Source of the DNA: Candidatus Marivariicella framensis
GTDB lineage: Bacteria > Bacteroidota > Bacteroidia > Flavobacteriales > Flavobacteriaceae
DNA: 44,117 nt
NCBI GenBank assembly: GCA_905182735.1
Contig: CAJJCT010000033.1
Span: 1 to 44,117, forward strand
Reading direction: 5' to 3'
Position 1 is the first letter of the stretch. Each line of letters opens with the position of its first letter. The notes under the pieces were generated by a model. That model was not told the origin of the DNA. It made no database searches and was given only the letters and a program-made list of their open reading frames with translations. A program made the position numbers and the translations under genes. Positions 1-8,384 of this stretch are shown one piece after another.

Positions 1-1838
1 GTTACAGATTTAGCTAAATTTCTTGGTTGATCTACATTGCATTTTCTTAATACAGCAATGTGATAGGACAACAACTGAAGAGGGATTATGCTAAATAGTG
101 GAGAGAAAAATTCAGTTGATTCAGGAATTTCTATAAAATAATTTGCTAAACCTTTAACCACCTTATCTCCCTTTGTAATTATCGCAATTATTTTTCCTTT
201 TCTTGATTTTATTTCTTGAATATTACTTACGATTTTATCATAATGACCTTTTTTAGTTGCTATTACAATTACAGGCATATCTTTATCAATTAAAGCAATT
301 GGACCGTGCTTCATTTCTGCTGCTGGATAACCTTCTGCATGTATATATGAAATCTCTTTAAGTTTCAAAGCTCCCTCCAAAGCAACTGGAAAGTTTAAGC
401 CTCTTCCTAAATATAGACAGTTATTAGATTTGAAGAAAGTTTTTGCAATTTCAATTATAGATGAATCATCAATTAAAAATTCTTTTATTTTTTGAGGTAC
501 ACTGCTTAATTCAAAATATAAAGCTCTCAATTCTGGATTACTCATTGTGCCTCTAATCTCAGCCATTTTAAGGGCTAATAAGCTCAGAACTGTAATTTGA
601 GTTGTAAATGCTTTTGTAGATGCAACACCAATTTCTGGTCCAGCATGTGTATACATTCCGCTGTGAGTTTCTCTTGAAATACTACTTCCAACTACATTGC
701 AAATCCCATAAATAAATGCCCCATTTTTTTTAGCAATTTTAATTGCAGCTAATGTATCTGCAGTTTCTCCAGATTGAGATATAGGAATTATAATATCATC
801 TGAATAAATTATAGGTTCACGGTATCTAAATTCAGAGGCATATTCAACTTCTACCGGAATACGTGCAATAGTTTCAAGTAAATATTCTCCTACTAGCCCA
901 GCATGCCATGAAGTTCCACACGCTACAATAGTAATCCTTCGGGCTTTTGAGAACTTAGCTTGATGCTCATTTAAACTTCCAACTTGAATCTTACCTTCAT
1001 TTGCTAATAATCTTCCTCTAAGCGCATTATTGATAGCTTCGGGTTGCTCATTGATTTCTTTTAGCATAAAATGTTTGTATCCACCCTTTTGAATATTTTC
1101 TAAATTCCACTTTAATTGATCTATGTATGGATCTACAACTTGATCATTAGTAATATTAAAAATTTTAATAGGACTCTCTTTTTTGAGAATAGCCATTTCA
1201 TAATCTTCTAGATAGATTACCTTCCTTGTGAATTCCAAAAAAGGAGTTGCATCAGATCCAACAAAGAACTCATTATTTCCAAGACCAATAGCCAAGGGGC
1301 TTCCTAGTCTGGCTGCAATAATTTCATTTGGTTTTTTTGAATCAAAAACAACAACTCCATAAGCACCAACAACTTGGTTGAGCGCAATCCTAAGAGCTTT
1401 ACCAAGTTTTATCTGTTCTTTTTTTTGAATATCCTCAATAAGATTAACTAAAACTTCAGAATCAGTATCTGAATAGAATTTATATCCACGTTTAATTAAT
1501 TCTTGCTTTAAAACATCATAGTTTTCAATTATTCCATTGTGAATTAGAGTTAATTCTCCTGAATTTGATTCATGTGGATGTGCATTAATGTTATTTGGCT
1601 CACCATGAGTTGCCCACCTTGTGTGCCCCATTCCAATGGTAGGACTTATGTCAGGTTTGTTTTGTAGTACTTTTTTGAGTTTAGAAACTTTACCTGCTGT
1701 TTTTGTTACTTCATTTATTTTTGAATTACTAATAAAAATACCAGCACTATCATAACCCCTATATTCTAACCTTTTTAGTCCTTCTAGTATTATAGGTAAA
1801 GGGTCCTTTGTTCCAATATAAGCAACAATTCCACACAT
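1..1838 (-). CDS. glmS: Glutamine-fructose-6-phosphate aminotransferase (partial, 3' end off window)
   Basis: This enzyme makes glucosamine-6-phosphate from fructose-6-phosphate and glutamine, the first step towards UDP-GlcNAc for peptidoglycan and LPS; it is cytosolic. The protein begins MCGIVAYIGT, where Cys2 is the N-terminal nucleophile of the class II glutaminase domain, and the two SIS (sugar isomerase) domains follow. The reading frame continues to base 1 and reads DQPRNLAKSVT at the edge, matching the usual end of GlmS (...NLAKSVTVE), so only about two residues and the stop are missing. The ATG is at 1836-1838, one base after the stop of the upstream acetyltransferase gene. It is the last gene of the kdsD-tatC-lptB-GNAT-glmS operon seen here. 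Identification is secure. Confidence 0.97.
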   Translation of the reverse strand, partial: MCGIVAYIGTKDPLPIILEGLKRLEYRGYDSAGIFISNSKINEVTKTAGKVSKLKKVLQNKPDISPTIGMGHTRWATHGEPNNINAHPHESNSGELTLIHNGIIENYDVLKQELIKRGYKFYSDTDSEVLVNLIEDIQKKEQIKLGKALRIALNQVVGAYGVVVFDSKKPNEIIAARLGSPLAIGLGNNEFFVGSDATPFLEFTRKVIYLEDYEMAILKKESPIKIFNITNDQVVDPYIDQLKWNLENIQKGGYKHFMLKEINEQPEAINNALRGRLLANEGKIQVGSLNEHQAKFSKARRITIVACGTSWHAGLVGEYLLETIARIPVEVEYASEFRYREPIIYSDDIIIPISQSGETADTLAAIKIAKKNGAFIYGICNVVGSSISRETHSGMYTHAGPEIGVASTKAFTTQITVLSLLALKMAEIRGTMSNPELRALYFELSSVPQKIKEFLIDDSSIIEIAKTFFKSNNCLYLGRGLNFPVALEGALKLKEISYIHAEGYPAAEMKHGPIALIDKDMPVIVIATKKGHYDKIVSNIQEIKSRKGKIIAIITKGDKVVKGLANYFIEIPESTEFFSPLFSIIPLQLLSYHIAVLRKCNVDQPRNLAKSV

Positions 1839-1839
1839 T

Positions 1840-2244
1840 TTAATAACGTTTTACTAATTGTATTTGTTCTGTTTTAAATCCAATTTTGTGATAAAAGAGT
1901 TCATTTTTTTTATCTGAATTTAAAATGGTTTTGTATACTCCTTCTTTTTTAGCTAATTCAACTAAATGTTCTAATAATAATTTACCAACACCTCTTCCTT
2001 TATATGATTGAAGAACAGCAACATCTTCAATTAATCCTATTTTTCGATTAATCTTTTTAATAATATGAAGAGTTGCAGTTCCAATAACATTTCCTTCAAT
2101 CTCACTAACAAAAGTTAAAATATTGGAATCCTCTAGATATTTATTGTTTGAAGGAGGGTTTGACGGAGAATCAAATGCACATTTAAGAATAGATATTATT
2201 TCAGGAACATCATTTTCTGAAGCTTGACGAATTTTTATATCCAC
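1840..2244 (-). CDS. GNAT acetyltransferase, resembles GlcN-6-P N-acetyltransferase (Gna1-like)
   Basis: A 134-aa single-domain GNAT protein. The acetyl-CoA loop is GRGVGK (residues 83-88), preceded by IEDVAV (72-77) and followed by YKTIL (104-108) and FY (117-118), with Arg133 near the end. As I recall the eukaryotic GlcN-6-P acetyltransferase Gna1, it carries IEDIAV, a GQGLGKLL loop, YKIIL, KFYEKCGF and a near-terminal Arg, so the C-terminal half aligns closely. The gene sits one base upstream of glmS, which makes GlcN-6-P, and this fits that substrate. PhnO-like aminophosphonate acetyltransferases share part of the pattern, so the substrate remains an inference. The start is GTG (2242-2244), which shares its G with the lptB stop (TAGTG); no other Met codon lies in the frame, and coupling to lptB is likely. 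Confidence 0.9.
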   Translation of the reverse strand: MDIKIRQASENDVPEIISILKCAFDSPSNPPSNNKYLEDSNILTFVSEIEGNVIGTATLHIIKKINRKIGLIEDVAVLQSYKGRGVGKLLLEHLVELAKKEGVYKTILNSDKKNELFYHKIGFKTEQIQLVKRY

Positions 2245-2984
2245 TAGATGTTTATTTTCTTTTTTCTTAATTCAAAGTTTTTTCCTAAATACACTTTTCT
2301 TACCATTTCATCTTTTGCCAAATCTTCAGGAGTTCCCTCTTTCATTATATTCCCCTCAAACATTAAGTATGTTTTATCGGTTATAGCGAGTGTCTCTTGA
2401 ACATTATGATCAGTAATTAATATTCCTATATTCTTGTTTTTTAAATGAGCAATTATTCTTTGAATGTCTTCAACAGCTATTGGATCAACTCCGGCAAATG
2501 GTTCGTCTAACAGAACAAATTTCGGATCTGTTGCAAGGGCTCTAGCAATTTCAGTTCTTCTTCTTTCACCACCTGAAAGAAGATCTCCTCTATTTTTTCT
2601 TATTTTAGTTAAACCAAATTCTTCCAAAAGAGATTCTGTTTTTTGGATTTGTTCTGTTTTACTGAGATTAGTCATCTGCAATACACTTAAAATGTTATTT
2701 TCTACACTTAACTTTCTAAAAACAGATGCCTCTTGAGCAAGGTATCCAATGCCATTTTGGGCTCTTTTATACATGGGAAACCTAGTGATTTTTTCATCAT
2801 TTAAATATATATTCCCTGTATTTGGTTTAATAAGACCCACTATCATATAAAATGAAGTAGTTTTACCTGCGCCATTAGGACCAAGTAGGCCAACTATTTC
2901 TCCCTGCTTTACACTCAAAGAAATTCCTTTTACTACCTTTTTACCTCTATAAGATTTTTCAATATTTTCAGCCTTTAATTCCAT
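2244..2984 (-). CDS. lptB: LPS export ABC transporter ATP-binding protein LptB
   Basis: This is the ATPase of the LptB2FG complex on the inner face of the inner membrane; it powers extraction and transport of lipopolysaccharide to the outer membrane. The 246-aa length fits the family. Visible are the Walker A GPNGAGKT (35-42), the Q-loop Gln84, the signature LSGGE (136-140), the Walker B FVLLDE (156-161) and the switch His193 in TDHN. The long '[18 protein letters not shown]' type stretch around 77-94 is characteristic of LptB rather than of generic ABC ATPases. The gene follows tatC by 4 bases and overlaps the GNAT start by one base. Upstream kdsD makes the Kdo precursor, so the operon groups LPS synthesis with export. 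Confidence 0.96.
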   Translation of the reverse strand: MELKAENIEKSYRGKKVVKGISLSVKQGEIVGLLGPNGAGKTTSFYMIVGLIKPNTGNIYLNDEKITRFPMYKRAQNGIGYLAQEASVFRKLSVENNILSVLQMTNLSKTEQIQKTESLLEEFGLTKIRKNRGDLLSGGERRRTEIARALATDPKFVLLDEPFAGVDPIAVEDIQRIIAHLKNKNIGILITDHNVQETLAITDKTYLMFEGNIMKEGTPEDLAKDEMVRKVYLGKNFELRKKKINI

Positions 2985-2988
2985 TTAA

Positions 2989-3798
2989 TTAGAGTTTGTT
3001 AAGTTCTTGCTTCTTGTATACCATTCTTGAGATTATGATGCTAACTTCATATAATATAAATAATGGAATACAAACTATGATTTGACTTGCGATGTCTGGG
3101 GGTGTTATAATTGCTGATAAACTTAGTAAAATAACTAATGCAAACTTTCTGTTTTTTTTTAAAAACATAGGACTAACAATTCCAATCCTAGTAAAGAAAT
3201 ATATAATTATTGGTAGCTCAAAAATCAATCCAGATGATAAAACAGAAGCCCTTAATAATCCAATATAGCTAGCCAAATCAAAATCATTAAAAACTTCAGT
3301 ACTTACAGTGTAATTTCCAAGAAAATTTATTGACAGCGGAGTGATAATATAGTATCCGAATAGTACACCAATAAAAAATAAAGCTGATGCAACTAAAATA
3401 AACCCTTTAGCATTATTTCTTTCATTTTGATTAAGTCCTGGACTTATAAACTTCCAAACCTCATAAAGTACATATGGAAACGCTACTATAAACCCAGCCA
3501 AAATAGAAGTCCATAAGTGGGCGGAAAATTGACCTGCCATTGTTCTGCTCTGTATTCTAAATGGCATTTCTTGAACACAAAAACTATTTCCTTGGCCCAG
3601 TAGTTGGCTTATATCACAAAACCATTTGTAGGTAATAAAATCAGTGCTTTTTGGTCCAAATAAAAGAGTGTTAAATATAAAATCCTTGAACATAAAAGCA
3701 ATTACTCCAAAGATAAGAATAGATAAAACAGATCTTATAAGGTGCCATCTTAATTCTTCAAGATGATCTAGAAATGACATTTGATTAGGATCTTTCAT
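2989..3798 (-). CDS. tatC: Sec-independent protein translocase TatC
   Basis: TatC is the core membrane subunit of the twin-arginine translocase; it recognises the RR signal of folded proteins. The 269-aa protein shows the N-terminal signature MSFLDHLEELR (7-17), hydrophobic segments around 19-36, 96-116, 132-153, 180-203, 218-232 and 238-257, the conserved SPGL after the second helix (119-122), FELP (193-196) and ITPPD (231-235). A periplasmic insert of about 45 residues with two cysteines (61 and 74) lies between the first two helices; a longer loop is common in Bacteroidota. No tatA or tatB is present in the window. The ATG shares one base with the kdsD stop (TAATG), so translation is probably coupled. 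Confidence 0.96.
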   Translation of the reverse strand: MKDPNQMSFLDHLEELRWHLIRSVLSILIFGVIAFMFKDFIFNTLLFGPKSTDFITYKWFCDISQLLGQGNSFCVQEMPFRIQSRTMAGQFSAHLWTSILAGFIVAFPYVLYEVWKFISPGLNQNERNNAKGFILVASALFFIGVLFGYYIITPLSINFLGNYTVSTEVFNDFDLASYIGLLRASVLSSGLIFELPIIIYFFTRIGIVSPMFLKKNRKFALVILLSLSAIITPPDIASQIIVCIPLFILYEVSIIISRMVYKKQELNKL

Positions 3799-4763
3799 TA
3801 ACTAATTCCTTCTTTTGTAAAATCCAAAATATTAATTATGCCAATGAAAATAGAATTCTCAGTAACAATTAAATGATTTATATTTTTATTATTCATTAAT
3901 TTAATTGCATCTGTAGCTAATATATCATGTTTTATTTTTACTGGATTTTTAGTCATAATTTCTGATGCTATTAACTTATTAATGCTTTCGTAAGTTTCTA
4001 GCATTCTTCTAATATCACCATCAGTAATAATACCTATGATCTTGTTTTTGTTTACTACAGCAGTAGCTCCAAGTCTTTTGGATGTAATTTCAGTAATTAC
4101 TTTCTTTACTGAATCCATTAAATCAACAACTGGAGGGGGGTGTGATGTGATCAAGTCTTTAGTAGTTTGAAATAACATTTTCCCTAAACTTCCGCCAGGA
4201 TGATATTTAGCAAAATCTTTTGCTTCAAACTCATTCAATTCTAATAAACACATAGATAATGCATCTCCCATAGCTAATTGTACACTTGTGCTTGTAGTTG
4301 GTGCCAGGTTGTTTGGGCAAGCTTCTTTTTTAATTGGTGTTATAAGCTTTAGATCTGAATTTGTAGCTAAAAAGGATTTTGTGTCTGCAGTCATACCAAT
4401 TAAAAGATTTTTTTCTTTTTTTAAAAATGGTATTAATGCTTTTATTTCAGGAGAATTCCCGCTTTTTGATATGCAAATTACGGAATCGTTTTTTTGAATT
4501 ATTCCTAAATCACCATGAATTGCATCAGCAGCATGCATAAATACAGATGGAGTTCCAGTAGAATTCATGGTGGCAACTATCTTCATTCCAATAACACCAC
4601 TTTTTCCGATTCCTGTAACTATTATTCTTCCTTTAGACTTGTTAAGACAATCAACAACTTTATAGAAGTTTTCATCTATCTGCATCACTAGGTTTTGAAT
4701 TGCTTCAGCTTCAATTAGCAGAGTTGTCTTTCCTCTATGAATAATTTTTTCTTTTGACGTCAA
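3798..4763 (-). CDS. kdsD: Arabinose-5-phosphate isomerase (KdsD/KpsF family)
   Basis: This enzyme interconverts ribulose-5-phosphate and arabinose-5-phosphate, the first dedicated step of Kdo synthesis for LPS. The N-terminal SIS domain carries GIGKSG (51-56), AIHGDLG (81-87) and SKSGNS (99-104), then NNLAPTTST (151-159) and YHPGGSLG (187-194). Two CBS repeats fill residues of about 205-321, giving the SIS-CBS-CBS layout and 321-aa length of the family. The start is TTG (4761-4763), since the next Met is residue 27, inside the conserved region. It is the first gene of the operon, divergent from recQ, with a TACATTTG element 53 bases upstream. A gluconeogenic or capsule-specific KpsF role cannot be excluded, but the lptB link favours LPS. 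Confidence 0.95.
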   Translation of the reverse strand: MTSKEKIIHRGKTTLLIEAEAIQNLVMQIDENFYKVVDCLNKSKGRIIVTGIGKSGVIGMKIVATMNSTGTPSVFMHAADAIHGDLGIIQKNDSVICISKSGNSPEIKALIPFLKKEKNLLIGMTADTKSFLATNSDLKLITPIKKEACPNNLAPTTSTSVQLAMGDALSMCLLELNEFEAKDFAKYHPGGSLGKMLFQTTKDLITSHPPPVVDLMDSVKKVITEITSKRLGATAVVNKNKIIGIITDGDIRRMLETYESINKLIASEIMTKNPVKIKHDILATDAIKLMNNKNINHLIVTENSIFIGIINILDFTKEGIS

Positions 4764-4815
4764 ACTGAATATGTTTTAAATTTTTGAAAAGAAAATTGTA
4801 TATTTAATATTATTG

Positions 4816-4823
4816 CAAATGTA
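4816..4823 (-). promoter_or_regulatory. -7 element (TACATTTG) for the kdsD operon
   Basis: A perfect match to the Bacteroidota/Flavobacterium -7 consensus TAnnTTTG lies in the kdsD-recQ intergenic gap, oriented towards kdsD and about 53 bases from its TTG start. A clear -33 TTG at 17-23 bases is not visible, so the call rests on the -7 element and position. Confidence 0.5.
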
Positions 4824-4850
4824 GCTATTTTATGATTAAGCACGATCTAG

Positions 4851-7025
4851 ATGAAAGGAGAAGAGTTAGATAAAAAGTTAAAAAAATATTTTGGATTTTC
4901 GCAGTTTAAAGGTTTACAAAAGTCAGTAATTGAAAACCTTTTAGAGCAGAAAAATTCTTTTGTTTTAATGCCTACTGGAGGAGGTAAATCTTTATGTTAT
5001 CAATTACCTGCCCTTCTAAATTCAGGAACAGCAATTGTTGTCTCTCCTTTAATTGCATTAATGAAAAATCAAGTTGATGCAATAAGAGGGATTTCATCAA
5101 ATGATAGTATAGCTCATGTTTTAAATTCTTCATTAAGTAAACAAGCTGTTGAAGTAGTTAAAAAGGATGTCAAATCTGGGATTACTAAACTATTATATGT
5201 AGCTCCAGAATCATTAACTAAAACAAATACAATATCTTTCTTAAAACAAATTCAAATCTCATTTTTTGCTATAGATGAAGCACATTGTATTTCAGAATGG
5301 GGTCATGATTTTCGCCCAGATTATAGAAATTTAAGTAGCATTATTAATAAAATTAAAGAAAACTCTGCAATAATAGCTCTAACAGCAACTGCAACACCAA
5401 AAGTTCAGGAGGACATAATGAAGAACCTTAAGATTCAAGATGCTAAAGTTTTTAAAGCATCATTTAATAGGCCTAATCTTTTTTATGAAGTTAGATCAAA
5501 AACTGATCAGGTTGATCTTGATATAATTAGGTATATTAAAAAAAATGAAGGAAAATCAGGAATTATATACTGTTTATCAAGAAAAAGAGTTGAACAATTA
5601 GCTGAGATCCTACAAGTAAACAAGGTTAATGCACTTCCATACCATGCTGGGTTAGATTCTAAAACTAGAATAACAAATCAAGATAGATTTATATATGAAG
5701 ATTGTGACGTGATTGTAGCCACAATTGCTTTTGGAATGGGAATCGACAAACCGGATGTTCGTTATGTAATTCATAATGATATTCCTAAGAGTTTGGAAAG
5801 CTATTACCAAGAAACTGGAAGAGCAGGAAGAGATGGGGGAGAGGGTCACTGTTTAGCTTTTTATGCTTATAAAGACATTGAAAAGCTTGAAAAATTCATG
5901 TCAGGAAAACCACTAGCAGAGCAGGAGATGGGTTTTGCTTTGCTGAATGAAATGGCGTCTTATGCTGAAACTTCAATTTCAAGAAGACAATTTATTCTTC
6001 ATTATTTTGGTGAAGATTTTGATCCTTTAAATGGTGATGGAGCTGAAAATGACGATAATTCTAGAAATCCTAAACCTAAAAAGGAAGCTAAAAAAGAATT
6101 ATCCTTATTGATTAATGTTGTTAAAGAAACAAAAGAAAAATACAAGCCAAAAGAGTTAGTGAAAGTATTGATGGGTAAGTCAAATGCATTAATTGTTTCA
6201 CACAAAACTCATCAGAAAACTTTTTTTGGAAGCGGAACTTATAAAGATGAAGGATTTTGGATGTCTTTAATTCGTCAGGCTATTATTTCAAGCTTTTTAA
6301 AAAAAGAAATTGAAACATATGGTCTAATTAAAGTATCTGACAAAGGAGAAAAATATTTAATCTCACCATATAATTATATGATGACCTCTGATCATATCTA
6401 TAACTCTGTTAGACCTATAAAATTTAATAATTCTACTGATCAAAATTTAGTTAATCTTTTAAAACAATTAAGGAAAAAAATAGCAAACGATAATAGTGTG
6501 CCTCCTTATGTAGTTTTTCAAGAAAATTCTTTAGAGGAAATGGCTTTAAAATATCCACTAGAAAGACATGAGCTAGTTAGTATTTCTGGGGTAGGAGAGG
6601 GTAAAGCAAAACGTTATGGGGATCCTTTTTTAAAACTAATTAATGATTATGTAAATGTAAATGATATTACAAGACCAGATGACTTGATCTTTAAAAGTAC
6701 AGGCTCTAAATCATCTTTGAAACTTTATTTAATTCAAAACATTGATAAAAAACTTCCTTTAGATGACATAGCCTCAGGTAAAAAAATGAATTTAGATCAA
6801 TTGATTGTTGAAATGGAAACAATTGTGAAATCAGGTACTAAGCTTAATATTAATTATTGGATCGATGAAATTTTAGATGAGGATTCTCAAGAAGAATTAT
6901 ATCAATATTTTATTGAAACTGAATCAGATAAAATTGAAAAAGCTCTAAATAATTTTGAAGATGATTATGAGGAGGATGAAATTAGATTGTATAGAATAAA
7001 GTTTTTATCTGAAGTAGCAAATTAA
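4851..7025 (+). CDS. recQ: ATP-dependent DNA helicase RecQ (zinc cysteines absent)
   Basis: RecQ is a 3'-5' DNA helicase acting in recombination and restart of stalled forks. The 724-aa protein has Walker A PTGGGKS (41-47), DEAH (142-145), the RecQ-specific FRPDYRNL segment (154-161), and helicase C motifs FGMGIDKPDVR (294-304) and QETGRAGRDG (320-329). A winged-helix RQC region follows at about 410-525 and an HRDC domain at 528-602, then a C-terminal extension to 724 typical of Bacteroidota RecQ. The zinc-binding segment is unusual: in place of the family's four cysteines, residues 374-405 contain none (ETSISRR, then a Gly/Asp/Asn-rich stretch). The ATG at 4851 is preceded by a short divergent gap shared with kdsD. 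Confidence 0.95.
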   Translation: MKGEELDKKLKKYFGFSQFKGLQKSVIENLLEQKNSFVLMPTGGGKSLCYQLPALLNSGTAIVVSPLIALMKNQVDAIRGISSNDSIAHVLNSSLSKQAVEVVKKDVKSGITKLLYVAPESLTKTNTISFLKQIQISFFAIDEAHCISEWGHDFRPDYRNLSSIINKIKENSAIIALTATATPKVQEDIMKNLKIQDAKVFKASFNRPNLFYEVRSKTDQVDLDIIRYIKKNEGKSGIIYCLSRKRVEQLAEILQVNKVNALPYHAGLDSKTRITNQDRFIYEDCDVIVATIAFGMGIDKPDVRYVIHNDIPKSLESYYQETGRAGRDGGEGHCLAFYAYKDIEKLEKFMSGKPLAEQEMGFALLNEMASYAETSISRRQFILHYFGEDFDPLNGDGAENDDNSRNPKPKKEAKKELSLLINVVKETKEKYKPKELVKVLMGKSNALIVSHKTHQKTFFGSGTYKDEGFWMSLIRQAIISSFLKKEIETYGLIKVSDKGEKYLISPYNYMMTSDHIYNSVRPIKFNNSTDQNLVNLLKQLRKKIANDNSVPPYVVFQENSLEEMALKYPLERHELVSISGVGEGKAKRYGDPFLKLINDYVNVNDITRPDDLIFKSTGSKSSLKLYLIQNIDKKLPLDDIASGKKMNLDQLIVEMETIVKSGTKLNINYWIDEILDEDSQEELYQYFIETESDKIEKALNNFEDDYEEDEIRLYRIKFLSEVAN

Positions 7026-7059
7026 ACAACTAATAACTTCTTATTAAGAATCCTATAGT

Positions 7060-7067
7060 TATATTTG
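7060..7067 (+). promoter_or_regulatory. -7 element (TATATTTG) for the cyclophilin-FKBP gene
   Basis: A perfect TAnnTTTG match in the 65-base gap after recQ, 23 bases before the ATG at 7091. No TTG at the expected -33 position is clear. It suggests the downstream gene has its own promoter in addition to any read-through. Confidence 0.5.
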
Positions 7068-7090
7068 CATTTTTAAAATAAATTAATAAT

Positions 7091-8023
7091 ATGAAAGACG
7101 GTTTATATGCAAAATTTGATACTTCAAAAGGCGATATTTTAGTTCAATTAACATATTTATTAACTCCAGGGACTGTTGGTAATTTCGTTGGATTGGCTGA
7201 GGGGGATATAAAAAATGACACAAAAGAAATTGGAAATCCATATTATGATGGACTGAAGTTTCACAGGGTGATACCAGATTTTATGATTCAAGGTGGTTGC
7301 CCTCAGGGTTCTGGTGTTGGTGGTCCTGGGTATCAGTTTGATGATGAATTCATAGATGAATTAAGACATGACACTCCCGGTATATTATCTATGGCAAATT
7401 CAGGTCCTGGAACCAATGGAAGTCAATTTTTTATAACTCACATAGCTACAAATTGGCTTGATGGTAAACATACAGTTTTTGGAAAAGTTACTGATGGGCA
7501 AGATATAGTTAATCAAATTAAACAAGATGATATTATAAATAAAATTGAAATTATAAGAGTTGGGAAAAATGCAAATAAATGGAATGCTTTCAAAGCTTTT
7601 GAAAGCTTTTTAGATAAAAAAAATGAAAGTAAAAAAATATTTAATGAAGACTTAAAAGAACAGCTTGGAAGTCACATTACAGGTATGGAGAAAACTTCTT
7701 CAGGTTTATATTATATAATAGATAAAGAGGGCAGCAATAAAAGGCCTAACAAAGGAGACACAGTGTCAGTTCATTACAAAGGAATGTTATTAGATGGAAC
7801 TGTTTTTGATTCTTCTTATGAGAGAGATCAGCCTATTGAATTCCCCTTAGGTCTTGGCCAAGTTATTCCAGGGTGGGATGAGGGCATCAGCCTTATAAGC
7901 GAAGGAGCTTCTGCAAAATTTGTTATACCTAGTAGTTTGGCGTATGGAAGTCAAGGAGCAGGAGGAGTAATTCCACCTGATGCTACCTTAATCTTTGAGG
8001 TTGAATTAATAAAAATCAAATAA
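7091..8023 (+). CDS. Dual-family peptidyl-prolyl isomerase: cyclophilin-FKBP fusion
   Basis: One 310-aa chain carries two unrelated prolyl isomerase folds. Residues 1-157 form a cyclophilin domain with FHRV (57-60, Arg59 the catalytic Arg), IQGG (66-69), SQFFITH (111-117) and [11 protein letters not shown] (121-131). A linker of about 40 residues leads to an FKBP domain (about 203-310) with HYKG (228-231), FDSS (239-242), VIPGW (258-262) and LAYG (283-286). Cyclophilin-FKBP fusions (dual-family immunophilins) are known from flavobacteria, in this order. There is no signal peptide, so the protein is probably cytosolic and acts in protein folding. The ATG starts directly before the cyclophilin beta-strand. 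The next gene begins 8 bases after its stop. Confidence 0.93.
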   Translation: MKDGLYAKFDTSKGDILVQLTYLLTPGTVGNFVGLAEGDIKNDTKEIGNPYYDGLKFHRVIPDFMIQGGCPQGSGVGGPGYQFDDEFIDELRHDTPGILSMANSGPGTNGSQFFITHIATNWLDGKHTVFGKVTDGQDIVNQIKQDDIINKIEIIRVGKNANKWNAFKAFESFLDKKNESKKIFNEDLKEQLGSHITGMEKTSSGLYYIIDKEGSNKRPNKGDTVSVHYKGMLLDGTVFDSSYERDQPIEFPLGLGQVIPGWDEGISLISEGASAKFVIPSSLAYGSQGAGGVIPPDATLIFEVELIKIK

Positions 8024-8031
8024 AAACTATT

Positions 8032-8379
8032 GTGATTTCCAAAGTAAAAAATATAATAAATTATGAAGATTTTGATTCGATAGATATTAGAATCGGAACT
8101 ATAATAAGTGCTGTTCATTTTAAAAATGCAATAAAACCAGCGTATCAACTATTAATTGATTTTGGTTCATTAGGAGAATTAAAATCTTCAGCCCAAATCA
8201 CAGAACTTTATTTACCTGAAAAATTAATAGGCAAACAAATTGTCGCTGCTATTAATATAGGTCAAATAAAAATTTCAAATTTTATAAGTCAATGCCTGGT
8301 GTTGGGTGTGTCTAGTAGTAAAGGAGTATCACTTTTAGAGCCCAATCTAAAAATTCAAAATGGAAGTTTAGTTGTTTAG
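8032..8379 (+). CDS. csaA: CsaA-like tRNA-binding domain protein
   Basis: A 115-aa protein consisting only of the EMAP-II/Arc1p-type tRNA-binding OB fold. The conserved pattern is YEDFDSIDIRIGTI (11-24), then AYQLLIDFG (37-45), QITELY (55-60) and CLVLG (88-92) with a final hydrophobic strand. CsaA of Bacillus binds tRNA and has been linked to chaperone and protein-export functions; the stand-alone domain in Bacteroidota is usually annotated as tRNA-binding. The start is GTG at 8032; no ATG or TTG in frame precedes the fold, and GTG gives the normal 110-115 aa length. It lies 8 bases after the immunophilin gene and meets leuB tail to tail with a 5-base gap. Function beyond tRNA binding is not established. 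Confidence 0.85.
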   Translation: MISKVKNIINYEDFDSIDIRIGTIISAVHFKNAIKPAYQLLIDFGSLGELKSSAQITELYLPEKLIGKQIVAAINIGQIKISNFISQCLVLGVSSSKGVSLLEPNLKIQNGSLVV

Positions 8380-8384
8380 TTTGG

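Noticed and set aside
7038-7050. Palindrome TTCTTA-T-TAAGAA after recQ as a terminator
   Set aside because: The 1-base loop and lack of a T-run do not support termination; it is simple AT-rich symmetry.
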